Shown piece after piece: positions 8,261 to 22,800 of a DNA stretch of 64,000 nucleotides (the first letter of the stretch is position 1; the number at the start of each line of letters is the position of its first letter). Source of the stretch: Chaetorhynchus papuensis (lineage: Eukaryota; Chordata; Aves; Passeriformes; Rhipiduridae); the NCBI GenBank assembly GCA_013396525.1, contig VWYX01000013.1, forward strand, positions 2,723,954 through 2,787,953, written 5' to 3'. The translations under genes and the position numbers were made by a program. The notes under the pieces are model-generated. The model was given only the letters and a program-made list of their open reading frames with translations. It did no database searches and was not told the DNA's origin.

Positions 8261-11200
8261 AGGAAAAAATACAGCTGAGCCATGGATGACTTATTTCCTT
8301 GCTGGCATAAAATGGGAGTGGATGATGTTGCAGGACAGGTATGGACCTGGGACCTGGGAACTAATTCTTGTCTTAGGAGGTTGTGACACAGCAAAAAGAA
8401 ATTTCCCTCCCTGGTCTGAATGCAGTTAAAATGGGCAAACCACTTAAAAGCGTACTGAAGGGCTGGGGAAAGGGAACCTGAGGCATGGAGATGCCTACAC
8501 AGTTGCATAAACCTCATTTCCTTATGGAATTAACCAAAAAAAGCATTTGTACAAACCAAGAAAACAAACCCAGAGGTCGTGGCAGAGGGACACAAGTGGA
8601 TGCAGACACTACCAAGCCCAGTTCATGTTCTAAGATCCCGTCCTGCTGTTCCCAGCAGCCTGCCCAGGGTTTGCACATTCATGCTTTACCAGCGTGCTGT
8701 CATCTTCACGGGGCTTTGATCTTGTCAGGACCAAGGCAGGGAGCTCACGCCTGTCCCTTAGGGTGCCTCCAAGTTGCCAAATACTTACGTTATCTATACA
8801 CAGGTGTTCTCAAGGCACACAGGACGTCAACAGCAGAAGGCATAAAATACATATTTTTCTACTTTGCTACTGTCCAGAGTTTTTGCATTCCCAGCTGCAA
8901 GGTCACTTGAGTGTGTTTACAGTCCCCAGTATTCTTCCACTTTTAACCCATTGCTCCCAATGAGCTGTATTTCACTTACATTATTCTAATTGCTGTGGAA
9001 AATTTTGTGATAAGAATGACAATGAGGGTCTACTTCTCTTGAGGAAGAATATCCAGAAAACCAAAAAAGGATTTCCCCCTTTAGAGACATCATGTCATTG
9101 GTCTGTAACACAATATATTTTTATTTCCAAATACCTAAATCTCCTTGATTAAAAAAATAACTTTATCCTTTTCCTATTTCTCCTTATTTCCTTTTGTCAT
9201 TTCTTGTTACTTTGTGTCAGGTAGGAAACATATTTCATGGCTAAAATTAATACTAGTGTGAGAAACGGGAGTCAAAAGTTAATTTCTTTCCCATAGTAAG
9301 AAGCAGCATTTCACACTGCATCAGAAAGGAGAGTAGAGTAGTAGCACTGTCTTTGCCAAACTTTATGAACTTGTTTCCTAATCATCTACATTAACGTAAT
9401 TGCTGAAAATATGTTCCACAGTGCTATTCATAATTGCCTTATGCCACACTGGGAGGTAAACAGCAGGAGCAGCTCTGCAAGTAAATGAGGTCATGAAACT
9501 TAGGAATTAAACATCAAATTTATGGGAGAAAAGAATCAAGCTGCTGAAAATTACTTTTGTCTTTAATTTTTTTTATGCTATATTTGTAAATAATGCTGAG
9601 GAAAAAAATGTAATTCCACACTACGAGCTTATACTCCTGTCTGTGTCTGGAGTCAGGGTGTGCAGTGCTAAGCTGACTGCAGTCAACAAACCTGAAGTCC
9701 CAAAGCTGTATTCAAAGGTTGGGGAGTTGATTTATTTAGTTTGTTTATTTTTAAAGAATCAGAATTCAAAGAAGGGATGAAAACAGTCCAAACTTAGCAG
9801 TAGGGTAGAGGTAATGCTGCTGTTGTAGCTACATCTGGGGAAAGAGAGGTTCTGCCTTCCCTCTGCCCCATAGTGGACTCCTGGGGCCAGGGGCTTGAGT
9901 CACTGGGGGTGTACAGTACCAAAGGTCTCATGCACTGGGAGTTCTTAGTGCAGGATGTGGCTGCTCAGAGAGCCAACAGGAAAAGTCTGGTGTGCGTTGG
10001 GGGAATTGGGCCAAGGGTGAGAGGGAAGGCATATCACTGTGCTGGGAATTTTGCCAACACTGCAGAAGCAGAACAGGAGATAAAGGTGGGGGCAGTGTTC
10101 TCTTCATGCTCTGTTTAATCCACAGCTGGTTTAAAATAACAGCAAACCTCAGACATGCTGTCAAAAACCTAGAGACTTAAATAAGGGACTGAGAAAGAAA
10201 AAATAGAAAACAGGGATAAAAAGAGAAAGATTCTTGGCATTCAAGTGTGGTTCTGTCCCCGTGGGAAAGGAATGAAGACAGCTGGAAAAGAGTTGCTGAA
10301 GGAAAAAAAGGAATTGCTTCAGTACAAAAACAGAGGCTGAAACTCTCTAAATAAGGATCATCAGGAGACCATCCAAAATACTTGTCTGCCTATACTCAAA
10401 CTGTGTAGGCTAAAGAGTATATGCAATGTCAATGTGCCAACCTTTAACACTTTCTCATAATAATGCTGTCATCAGCTTTTTCAAATGCACAAAAAATGTG
10501 TTATTCTTGTTTTTCCTTTTCTTTTTTCCCTCTCTCCCTTTTGTTTGTTTGTTTTTTTGTGCTACAACTTTTCAGGTTGTAAGTACTGCAGTAACAAAGA
10601 GAAATGGCAGCTCAGCAGTGCTCTGTAGACCCCTGTAGATCCATGTTTTGTTTCTCAGAGGTATACCAGGTGACAGCAATATGCCAAATGAAACTCAGCT
10701 GTTCCTTTGGAAAGGATAAGTGATCTCAATGACTGCAGACATCCTTCATGAGTAGCTGTTGACCAGATAAAATACCTTATTCCAATATATTTTCACCTAG
10801 AGGAGGTATTCTTCAATGATGTTTTGCGTTAGTTGTCAGTCCCTCTGTAGTAAATTCCTGATGGCTAAAAGAGGGAACAGGTATGTGGCGAATGCAGGAG
10901 TTCATGGTGGCTGTATGAAGTCCTTATAACTTTGTTTAAGATGAACTGCATGGGGGAATGTCTGACCTTTTTGTGGGTTTATACACCTCTGTGATATGTA
11001 ATTCATGGAGACCTCTAGACTCATACATAGAAGTGTATTGGTATTATTAAGTGTTATGTTGCTTGGGCTTCCTGGTATCAATAGGTAACTTGCACTAAAT
11101 GAGAGGCAGTTTATGACCTTTATTTATTCTCCCTTCTCCTCTATCTCCCTGGGGAAAAGGAATTTTTAAAAAGCCAACAACCAAAAAACCTATCTCAATC

Positions 11201-14200
11201 TTATTAAAGAAAAGCCTGGTCTTATACTTTAAATCTTCCTCTTTTTATGTTGGAACAGAAGATAAACATCAGTGCTTTAGTTGTTATTTTGATTGATGGC
11301 AAGTGTCTCTGGTTGTCCTGGAAGTCAATAAATCTCATAATCTTACTTGCAATAGATAGCTAGGAATTTTGGTAGGGGCAAGTGCCATTATTGATGTATT
11401 GAATGGCAGCATTAGTCTGGCATGATTTTTTTGTACAAACAAGATGCCTGATCCCAGAAATTTTCAGGCTTGTTCAGGCACAGATGAAATACTTCATATG
11501 TGCTGTGACAGTCTGGAGAACAACTAATTCACCATAAAATAAAGAAATATTTTTTTGCTGCTCAAGTGGACTCTTCTAACTTGTAATAACCTTCTCTGTA
11601 ACAATTTTAACAGAATTGTAAACAAAAAAACCCCCAGTTTCCCATTAAAATAGCAATGCAGTGTTTCCTACCACTACTGGTGCTTTGCCTAATGTTTGAG
11701 GTAGAAATGTGACTTCTTGAAAGTGACCTGAACTGTGAACAAGAGGACGTAAAGCCTCTCATTTCTTCTTGCTGGGAGAATTCAAAATCCTTGCAGTGGA
11801 GGTCTAGAGAGATCACCTAGTAAGTCCATTTCCTCTGCTTTCCCAGCAGAGGGGAGTGGAACAATTTGGTGTAAGCTCTTAGTGTAAGTTTAATTTGTTC
11901 TGTGAAAAATTATTATTCTGCTGTAATGAAAAATGAGTCTCTGATGCTGAAAAATAGCAAACTGGATAGAATTAAAGTAATTCACAGTGGCACTCATAGT
12001 AGGAGAACTGTGAATTCTTATTCTCTGCCTAATTTCCAATATGTATGGAGGATTCTTTGAAAAATTATTGCTAGGTGCTTTTTTTTTTAAGTGAAATATT
12101 TGCATAAAATACATTCAAAATGCATTTCTACTTCAAATACGAGGCAACATGATTTTGCTTCTGAACAGCAGATGTGCAATACTACATATCTATAGTGAAG
12201 CATTTCCTGGAGTAGTAAATTGATTGTTTTCCCTGTGGTCTTTGTGTTGTAAATCACATTACAGATATGTATAGATGTGTTAGAATTACTGTGGATTGTG
12301 GCATGCCACAAAAAATTTTTTCATGTCACATGAATTGGAGTTTGGGGTTTCTTTGATACTGTGATGGGTTTTGTTTTTGTTTTGTTTTTGTTTGTTTGGT
12401 TTTTGTTGTTTTGATTTTTTTTTTTAATTTTCTGCAGTTACTCTTTATGTTTTTCATACTTTTTTCCCCGTGATGTCAGCAAATATTGAGTCAGTTCTCA
12501 TATTTTTGTTAGCTGGTTTATTTGTAAAGGTTGGAGAAGCACGTGTGGGGGAACAGTGGTACCAAAGGAAGAGGACTGTATGCACACGGCATGCAAGAGA
12601 TTAAGGGGAGTTGATAGGGCCTAAAAAAGTGAGTTGGAACAAACAAAATGAGAATCAGTTTCTTGAAGAAAGACCAACCTAAACAGTAGATACGCATCTG
12701 GGCACCTGAAACTGAAAACATGATGGAACACCTAGACATCCTTTCCCTGCCCACGAAACTGCACCCTAGGATCTGAAAATTAAATGACATGTGGTACAGG
12801 AAGTCTTTCTGTGCTGGGAAGTTGTAGAATCATCTGAAGTGCAGCATTGCCCTAACATGACTGTGCTGTGCTCAGATCTGAGCTTATCATCACACAACTC
12901 TGCTATGATTTGCTGCTCTACATTGAGGTACCAGATTCAATTGTCAGCCTCATATCTGTACTTCCACTCCCACTTCTGCTGACTGTACCATCTGGTAGAT
13001 TTTGTCTCCCAATAACCTCTTTGCTTATTTTTGTCCCTGAAGTCAAGTACAGTGATTTGGAGAATGGTACGGTTTTAATTCTCACAGGAGATCTAAACAA
13101 ATCTCTGTTCTGGGGTGTTACTGGGTGATGTAGCCTTCCCGAAGTTTGCTGTGTTGCCCATCCCTAGTACAGCATCATTTTTTGAATGATTCCTGTTAGC
13201 TGAGTGCTGCTAATGGGAAGGTGCTTCTTAAGGAAATGCCATCCATAACATGTCTGAAACTTCTATGTTTCTGTGCTGTGATTCCATTTTCCTGTGCACG
13301 GTTCACTATCTAAGAATGTCAGGCATGAGTATTTTGATTTTGACCTTGTGCCCAACATGTGGAGTAGGGAACAAGTCACACTCAACATATCACTCGGTGT
13401 GACTGGGGAAGGAGGGAGAAGCAGTGGCATTCCATGGGGGACATGGTGAAAGTGTACAGGGGGAATGACAAAGGAGTTGCTCCTCTCTTCTGGCCTTCCT
13501 GGGATTTGGCTGTTTTGACAGCCATAATATTGACTAATTCCAACTAATTTTCTGAACTCTACTGTTGGAAGAACTCAGCCGAACAGTTAATATGATTAAT
13601 GCTGAATGTGTCCACACAATCCAAAACTTTGAACGTCAAAGAGTCTAAACTTCAAGATTGGCAGAATGGACTGGTGTAAGCACTAGAATTACTATAAGCA
13701 CGGGAAAGAAATGGAATAAAGAGGTTCTATATTTATTTCAAGTAAATTTATTGTGCTTATTACCGGAAAGGTTTTTATTGCTCTCAGTACGCCTCTGATT
13801 TCTTTAACTTTTACAAAATTTTCCGGGAAAAAGAGCAGATTTTTCATGTCTTCTAAAATAACTTTCAATAGCTTGTCACTAGGTGGCGCTTTAGCTTTAA
13901 TTTGTCTTTTGTTTAATGGCTATGATAAGAAAAAGAACATCTAAAAGGATATTTTTATTTCTATAGCTGACAAGTAATAATAAATAATTAATTTGCCACC
14001 TTCATTTGTAGAACTTGTAGAATTCAAAGACAGCAGACACGTTTAGCTCCACATTTCTTCATGGCACAGGAACATTAAAAGACAGTAGAACATGAAGTCT
14101 GTCAAAATCAAGTTAAAGCAAAGCCATTTGCCCACAGCTCCCTGCCTATGGAACCCCACAGTATTTCACATGTTAATAAATAGGCATAAAACAACTGAAA

Positions 14201-17116
14201 GTCACAGCCAGGGCCCTGAGAGCATCTGCTTTCTCTGGGGGGCTTGGTTTGAGGCCAGATGGGCGCAGTGCAGTTGTCTGGCCCTGAATCAGGGAGCCTG
14301 GGCAACAGTTGAGGGAACTAACTTGGGGAGCTTTGTGTGAGCCTGGCCCTCACACACTACTGTGCCTTATAAGCTTGAAACAAATTTAGACTGTACTTTA
14401 ATAATATATGAATGGTTCTTACCACCAAAACCATACCCATCTGTTAAAAATTTCTTTGTCAGATTTTCATATCTGGAAAAAAGCTGTAGTGAGATTGCCT
14501 GAAATGGATAAATTTCTCAGTATTGGGAAGAGATGATAATCTGAATTATTAGTCTCCAGCATTACCTCTGAACACAACCAAAGGGAACCATACAGAACAA
14601 TGTCCCAGGTACTACAGGTTCTTGAGCAGAAGAATAAATAATATCTTGCTCTTCTACTACAGCTCTATCATTTCAAAGTGGCTGTTGATCTTAGTCAAAC
14701 TTAGACCACTGAGGCAGGAGGAAAGAAATGTTCTTTCTGTGCATCAGTGAACAAAACAAAGAATTAAAGTTATTTGTGGATTCAAGGACACATGACTTCA
14801 AGTTATACCAAGAAGGATGCTGAAAAAACTGTTTGGGGTAAAGAGAGTGAAGCAGTGGGTAGGGGGAAGTTGAGGATATTGTGGAACTTCCACCACTGGA
14901 AGTATTTAGGGCTAGGTTACACTATGGTGCAACTGGCCCTGCCTTGCTCAGGTGGTGGACTGGACCTTCTAGCTGCCACCTATGATCATGAACAGCAATA
15001 CAAAATCATGGGTTTCATTTTTTTTTTCTATACATATGTCTTTTTGAGTATTTGTCTATTTGTTTTGCTTGCCCATTCTTTAACTGGTTCAGTCCCCTTC
15101 TCCTGCAAGCAACAGAATTATTTATTATGGATTTAGTTTTCTTCCCTGCTTCAAGAGAAGTTGTTTTTGTTTAGAAGACTCAAGTCCATATAAAATTGTA
15201 ATAAAGTGAAAGGAACAAAGGCAAACGAGACGATAAAATAGGCCTAAACATGACTAATAAACAGCTATGAGTTAATTGTGCTGTCCTGTTCAATGTGATT
15301 TTTGCCACCAGCACGAGAAAGCACCAGGCTTTGCACTGATATGGTTGTGCAGGGACCCAGCCCTTGCTTGTGCCTCAGCCTGAGCTGGTTGGGTCTTGGT
15401 TTAACACTGTGAAGTGGTCAGTGACTGCTGCCTTACCTGTTTTTGGCTTGAGTGATGGGAAACTGTGTGGTAAAGGCCGAAGAGAACCACTGTGAAACAA
15501 ACAACAGCGTGTTGGGGTATCAGGGCTGAGGGGGCATTGTTCAAACGTGACTGGGAAGCAAGGAGAAACACACCATGATTAAACGCATAAAAAGATAATT
15601 TCAAGAGGATCTTTGGAATACCCAGCATCAACATGGTACTTCTCTCAGTGAAGGACTGAGGATGTGATTGTTGCTCTATGTACAACATCCCTCCATCCAG
15701 CAGAAACCTCACAGGGAAGCCAGAAACCATCGACCTCTGGATGCAAGGGAACATAGGAAGGGTAAGCACACACCAGAGAAAAGGAGTATGTAGTTGGAAG
15801 GGCTACTTTCTTTCTAAAGCAATTTTTCCTGTATTATTAATGTAGTCTTTCTGTGTTAATTGGACAAATGGATTATTTAGCTATTAAAACATTAGCTGGA
15901 CTGGTGATACATTTTGAACCTGCATGTGTGGTGCATTCCCTTTCGCCCAAATGAAGATTTTTCAGTGGAACATAAAGTAAACAGAAATTTACTTTAGGTT
16001 ATGGAGGTATTCAAGGGAAGCGTAGAAAACCTGCTTGAGGTAGTAGCAGAACTTCAGTTTGGAGTATTGTTATCTGTTGATTGGAAAAAAAAGAAAACTA
16101 CTCCTTTTGCAACTTTTTCTGTTGCTTCCGAACTCTTGTATTACTCTGCATAGTACAACAGAAGCTCATCTTGGTTAGCCTCCAGGCACTACCTAACGAG
16201 AAAACACTGGTAAAATAAATAACTTATAGAGTCCTCATAAATACAGTTGATACTGACATATGAAGATTTTGTACTTGTTATTGATTATTTTTTTATTTCT
16301 ACAGAATGGTCTGTATTTGATATTCCTTTTAAAGCTGCAGCAGTGAGGTTCATTGGACTGTGGGAAGGTCACATTTATACATAGAAAGCACATTTCTGTC
16401 TCTTGTGGTAACAGGGAAAAAAGCTGAAAAACATAACCTATAGCCGTTCTAGAGGCTTACAAGCTCCCACTAGTATTTGTAAGCAGTTTTTCTGAACAAA
16501 AATCCTCCTGATATTAAAGTTTTTTCATTATTTTCAAAAATCTGACTCACAGCTGCCATGTGTGTGGCCTGGCAGTACTGTGTAAACCTCCAGACAAGAT
16601 CAAGGGAAATCTCCTGAACTAAAAATGTAGGCCAAATGTTCCACTGGAACTTAAATACAAATCTGACCTGAACTTCTTGCATGCCCTTTTATCTATAGCA
16701 CAGACTTTAAAAAGATATTTAGATCATTGTCAATGGTTCCTCAGAGGTCAACACTCACTGCTGAAGAACTCCAAACCTGAGAGCAGCCTCCGTAGGCAGG
16801 GGATATGCCGCGACTTGGTGCTGCTCTTCCATTCCAGAAGTGAACCCTGTATCAACATTACACAGACCTACAGATACAGATAAAATTACCCCGGGAGAAG
16901 CACACTTGGAAAGGAGATGAGTGGGGTAATATTGTATTTGGAACTGGGATTTGACAGAGCTGATTATTTGAAGCCTGCCATTTACTATTTTGTTGCTTCA
17001 AGGCTATCACTTATGATCCCTCTCTGCACTTCTGTGCTCTGGCATGGGTTATGGCTGTTTCTGGAGTAAATACTACTGCTACTACTACTACTACTATTGT
17101 TTTATCATTAGGAAAT
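8261..17116. other. Intergenic sequence, no gene recognised
   Basis: Reading frames here are short (the longest, 8485-8910, is 141 codons, low-complexity and without flanking splice signals or recognisable motifs). A T/G-rich simple tract of GTTTT and GTTTTT units lies near 12366-12412. A somewhat GC-richer patch at 14130-14360 may be repeat-derived but I cannot name it. An ACT trinucleotide run lies at 17071-17096. Confidence 0.6.
17071..17096. repeat. ACT trinucleotide microsatellite
   Basis: About eight near-perfect TAC/ACT units (one TGC interruption), 20 bases before the solo LTR. Confidence 0.9.
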
Positions 17117-17646
17117 TGTCCTCGTTTGGGTCAGGACAGAGTTGGTTTTCTGGCAGTAGCCCTGAGGGGGTGGAGCCTGGAGCCATATTTGTTATTCTAC
17201 TGTAGGTTTTTCTTCTATACTGCCAAACACTGGTGGGTGTGGAAGTACTGGATTCTGGTTTCTGAGGAGGAAGGAGGCTCAGGAGGAAGAAAAAGGGGAC
17301 ATGAAGACACTCTACAACGATTTTGTCCTTTTCTGGGGGAGCAGATGGTGAGCAGAGCAGTGGGGTGGCACTGGTCCCAACTGGATGGTTTGTCCATCAT
17401 TGCTTTTCATTGTCTCAGGCTTGGGAAAAAAAATGTGGTGGAGGGTGCAGTGGGGAGGTGCCAGGGCACATTGCATTGGACTTGGTGAGCATTTTCTGCA
17501 TGGAGATCACCCTCTTTTTGGTATAATTTTGTAATTAATATTTTTGATGCTACTGTCTTATCTCATTGTTTTTCCAGTAGATTGTTATTTCAACCTGTAA
17601 TCTCTGCCTCTTGTCTTTCTCACTGGAGAAGACTTAAACCATGACA
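17117..17646 (+). mobile_element. Solo LTR of an endogenous retrovirus, with 5-bp target duplication
   Basis: Starts TGTCCTCGTTTGGGTCAGGA and ends TTAAACCATGACA. The two ends are imperfect inverted repeats beginning TG and ending CA, as in retroviral LTRs. The five bases GAAAT directly precede (17112-17116) and directly follow (17647-17651) the element, a typical target-site duplication. Length is 530 bp. No internal retroviral genes lie beside it, so it is a solo LTR left by recombination between two LTRs. The reading frames across it are not real genes. Confidence 0.88.
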
Positions 17647-17651
17647 GAAAT

Positions 17652-19535
17652 TACAGCAATATTTTCAGCTGCTGTACCTATGCTTGGATTGACGGGGAGG
17701 CTCCCAGCTGCAGTGTTTGCTGGGTGCACTTACAATGCTGTGATGATCACGTACATCCTACATACTTTAAGGCAGACAAGGTTATAGAGAGATAACCCAT
17801 GTTTTCTAAATGCATTGTTTGAACACAAGGAATACCCAGAGCAGAATGACTCAGGTCTGCCTGACGGTGAGACACTTAAATTTCAGTGAATTGCCTTCAG
17901 TACCTTATTACTCACAGTTGTATGTGGCATCACAGCAGCCTATTTTTGGGTGTAGGTTTTGATGCAGTGCAAAAGGTTAATTTCCAAAATGTCTAACACA
18001 TGATGTTTCATTTATTCAAGCAAAAATCTAGATTGTATCCTATGAATTTAATGGAAGGGATTGAGTAAATTTGCTGTTAAAATGAAAAATTCTCTAGCAG
18101 CCCTAAGTATTACAGGATAACCTGCCATTATAAATGGACTCAGCTTATCTGTTGGACTTGAGCTCATATTAGGGGTGTTTCCCCAACCTAAAGCAATCTA
18201 TGTCTGACTTGCATGCTCCATGAGCTGAGCTCACTTCACTAATTCCTATAACTTTGATTCTTGTTTTATTCATCTCTTACAACATAGCAAAACATTTTAA
18301 GGTCAGCTGGATGGGGAGAAAGCCTTTTGATGAGATAAAATTACATTTCAGACAGAGGTGCAATTACACTTCCTTAATGAAGATTGCAGGAACAAACAAC
18401 ACGAGTAAGATTCTAGACTATGGTACATGGGCGATTCTATACTAAAATTAATTATTTCTGTGTGGATGAGATGGAAGTGACAGATTAATATAGAGGATAA
18501 ATGAACAAGTTTTTCATGTGCACACACTTCTTTTTTTTCAGCAAAATAAATAACTAGTCTTTTTTTTTTTGGAAGCAATAAAAATGTATTATAAGAATGT
18601 GCAATAAACTATCAATATTAAAATCAGTTGCTGGCACTTTACTGAAATATGTGTTTCAGATGCTATGATCAGTTCTGTAAATAATAGATCTGCTGTTTTG
18701 TTCAGTGTTGCTGATGCATCTTCTTTCTAATGCCCAGTCACCAGACATTTTTGATTGGTTTGGATAATTCCATTTTCCATTTCATTAATGTTCAGTGCCT
18801 GAAAAGTTCTCTATGGAGGCTTTTTTAAGTGTGGTAGAGACAGAAAAATGGCTTGTGTCAGTCTGTAGAAGGGACTCATATCTCAGACACTTTAACAGCG
18901 ACAGATCAATTTTTTGTTGTGAGGGTACCTATTAAATTTATAAGCTCATGTAGAGTTCAAAGAAAAAAATCTCCAAGACTAAGTATCCAGAGAGATTTTA
19001 GTCAAATTAGGGTACCTGGTATCCCTTCCAGACATTGTATTGAAGGGCTTTTGCTTCTGTGTTCTGCAATTAGGCTAGCAAGGCAGAAAGTAAAAGAGCA
19101 TAAAACAAAGAGGATTTTCAGATGTTCTTTATTTTTAGACTGAAAATATTTCTCATTAATATTATGATGTTTTCATTAGGTATATCATGAAGTTGGTTTT
19201 TCTAACATTTGAGCTCAGTTTTATTTTTTTCAGGACACCAGGCAAATCAAACCATTGAAAAAACATGATATTTTTGGAACAAATGAAATATTTTTGAAAA
19301 TTTTTATGGTATTTATTCATTTGTCATAATTAAATGCAATTGTACTTGTACAAAGACTAAATTAAAAGAAAGGAACACCTGACTGTATTTTCTAGAGCAC
19401 CTGATTGCGCACTTTCTAGTGTAGGAAACACTTGACATTTTGAAAATGCCATCCAAATCTTGCTTCAAATCTACACTGGCAAGTTTCCACGATCACGGGA
19501 ATGTTTATTTTTCTGTTTGCGTCTGTAATCAGAAA
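17652..19535. other. Intergenic sequence, no gene recognised
   Basis: AT-rich, only short reading frames, no repeat family identified. Confidence 0.6.
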
Positions 19536-19800
19536 ACCACAGAATGGTTTGGGTTGGAAGGGACCTTAAAGATCACCTCATCTAATCCCCCTGCAATGTG
19601 CAGGGGCTCACATTGCTCAGAACCCGATCCAACCTGACCTTGAACGCTTCCAGGGATGGGACATCCACAACTTCTCTGGGCAACCTGTGCCAGTGCTTCA
19701 CCACCCTCTTTGTAAAGAATTTCTTCCTGATATCTAGTATACATCTCTCCTCTGTAAGTTTAGAACTGTTCCTCCTTGTGATCTCACTCTCTCAGCAAGC
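19536..19800 (-). mobile_element. CR1 LINE 3' end (5'-truncated copy)
   Basis: Reads CCACAGAATGGTTTGGGTTGG, then AAGGGACCTTAAAGATCA, CCAGGGATGGGACATCCACA and CTTCTCTGGGCAACCTGTGC. This is the reverse complement of the avian CR1 3' untranslated end as I know it. The CR1 terminal octamer side is at the left, so the element is on the minus strand. It is non-coding. Confidence 0.93.
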
Positions 19801-22800
19801 TCAGGTGAGCACATCTGGCACACATATGAGGCTTCTAAGCAGTAACAAGAAATACTGAGTTTTCTATCACAATATGTCTGATTTAAATGCCAGAAGATTC
19901 TGGAGGCCATACCTGGAAGCAGCTAGCTTGGGGGTCAGGCTTGCTCACACAGCCTGTGTGAGAACAGCTCTCACACAAGGTGCAGATGGTGACTATTGGC
20001 AGCTGACTTGCACAAAAAGGAAAAACCTTCACACCACACCTGGGTGATATATGTGGAAAGTCAGGTTCGCAGTGTGTCCATCAGGTCCCAACTTTTTATT
20101 TGGTAAGTAGGATTCTTAAGCTATTGTGGTCTCTGATGAATTCCCTTCACTATGTATTGCATGCAGTTGTATGAATACAAGCCTAAATAACCACATTAAA
20201 TAACTTTTCACTTTTGCCCACTTTTATTTATCATTACTTCTTCTCCTGGCACCAGCACCCTCAGCTCAAAGACCATTTTTTGTGATTTCAAAAATGTTCT
20301 TTATATCGGAAGGGCTAAGTTGCTTTCCCCCTACTGTGTAAGTTTACTATGAAAGCAAACATCATAGCAAAAATCTTTGTGTGAGGTAATTAATTGAGTA
20401 TCTGCTGGAATAATTGTTTGTTGAAGATAAAATGGGAGGTCAGCAGACTTCATTGACATCAGAGAAGGAGTTAGAAAAAACTGGAGTATGCACTGGTGTT
20501 AAGCAGTACATGTACAAAGACTGGACCTTCCATGGCAATTTTAAACCATAGAAAAAGACTAAAATTTATTACTCAGGAAAAGATTGGTGAAAGACCTTAA
20601 GCAAAAAAAAAAATGCTGATGAGAAAAACCAGGGATGGACTGGGAGAGCTAAATATACTTTGGCAATTGAAGCATGCAAATATATAATAAAGCAAGCAAG
20701 AGGAGAAAGTGAAGTATTCTTAGCTTTTGGGCTTTATTCCATAAACACAACCCCCCAGTACTAAAATATTGGAGAAGAGAGGAAGTGCAAAGGGCCATTC
20801 TGTCCATCAGCACTATAAGGTAATATATATGAATTTATAATACAGAAAGAAAATGAAAGAGTAGCAGTACAAATTACAATTTGCTGATGGATGTTCAAAG
20901 TCCAAGGAAGCACAGTAAGGATTACTGCCATTTGTGGTTATTCTGGCACTTTTTGAAAACTAGAGATGCCAGCTTGAACTGTCCCAGCTATATTTCAGAG
21001 CAACATTTACATTCTCCTCATCTACCTTTTACTTGCAGTTTCGTTTGAAGAATTATCCTTTTCTTTCCTGTCTCAAACTCAGCCTTGCTATGTTGCAAAA
21101 ATAAAATGGATGTCATGGTCTTTTGACCCTGGGGGTCAGAGCACTTCAGGCGTGGCTGAGTCAATCCATACACATTAAGCAAAAAATTCCAGCTGAAGTG
21201 AACTCAGAGGTAAAGTCTTATGATTATAAAAGTAGCTGATGCTTAGTAGAGCAGCTCAAGACTCACACCAAGGGTAGGGAAATGCTGGCTCCATTCAAGT
21301 TGGACAGTAGTTCACCTCTCCCTTTCATGAGGCCAGAGCTTCTCTCTGCAGGATATCATCCTGTGTGTTCTCTATTCTGTATTTTCTGTTCCTGTAGGTG
21401 ATCCCTGAGCCAGGGTCTGTCTGAGCTGGCATGTCCAGGTGGTGCCATGGGTGACCCAGTGTGCTGCAAGAGCCCCAGTGGGGTCCAGAAGCAATTTAGT
21501 GCTCTTCCAGAGTGAATTAGCTCTGCTCATAGCTAGGCTAATTAGCTGGGATTCAGCATAGTCGAAAAGCAATGATGTTTTTGCTCTCTTTGTTTTGTTT
21601 TTGTGCTTATTTGGCGCTGGGGTGCTTATTCATGGCGCTAAATTGCCCTGTACAGATGCCTACAGAGCAGAACATTCCCCACTACCTGCATAAGTAAGCA
21701 GGAGCTTCACTTGCTAAGTGTCTCTCTACATTCCTCGGTGGTGTTAGGAGTTGTTTGTCTCAGCCTAAGGGCTTTTATCATTAGTGGTGACTGTTGTCTG
21801 GAGGTTGTTCTGGTAACTGACTGTTACTTTGGTTGCTTCACTGGGCTGAAACTCTGTTATTTATAAGGCTTAGTCACTGTGTAAAACAGATGTAACTTAT
21901 TATCATGGGAACCGTTCAGGATTCAAAGACACGCATGTTTCTCATGAAGTGTGGAGGTTATGTCAGGTCTTCAGAACCGAGGGAAAAAATACTTGTTCTT
22001 TATTTTTGGAAAGTTAATCATGCATTAGGGTGATAACAGCAAAGCTGTATGAATAATTGTTTTTATCCCTTGGCAGATGAACAAAATCTAAAAGATTATT
22101 CAGGTCAAACTTCAAAGCAAATCTATTTGGTGAATCAAATATGTTTCATTTTCATGCTGTCCATTTTTCACCAAATAAGGGAGCCAAAAAGATAAGTTGC
22201 TGAGAGAAGCTGATGACCTTTCACAGAACAGAGAGGAGCAGAGATCTCATCTTCTTGGAAATGCTCCCATATCATTAGACAATCATCAGAGTAGGGCTGT
22301 CTCTGTCACCTCAAGCATATGCTACCTAAAAAAACCAGGGAAGAGTTGGAAAATTTGATTAAGGCTCTTGCTTGTGGCCTGACCCTCTGCATTTTATCTT
22401 CTTATCGCTGAGCTTGAATAGCTAACAACACTGCACTCAGATATTTTGTTACGTCATTATCCCCCATTGGCTTTTTTGCAAGTGTTCTATTCTAATGAAT
22501 TAAGCTTAGAGAGGTATTGAAAATAAGCAGGGGAGGAATTTAGGGTAAGATTTTTTTCATCTTATGTTATATATGGCTTATGGTGTGCCTACTTGCTTTC
22601 AAGATCAGTATTAATAAGCTTATAAGCATTCCTACAGGCATTTAAACACCTAAATCTGCAGAATGTGTAAGTTCTTCAGATGAAATTGAGGGAATCTTGT
22701 TCTAACAGTCTCAAATAATTATATTTCAGTGTTTTCCTGAAGTGAAAAAAACATGGTGCTATTTTTCACCAGCTTTATAAATGCATTTATAAATGCATGA

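Noticed and set aside
8485..8910. 141-codon frame just after KLKB1
   Set aside because: Lies beyond the KLKB1 poly(A) signals, shows no known motif and overlaps another chance frame.
17051..17488. 145-codon plus-strand frame
   Set aside because: Runs into the solo LTR 17117-17646; LTR sequence is non-coding.
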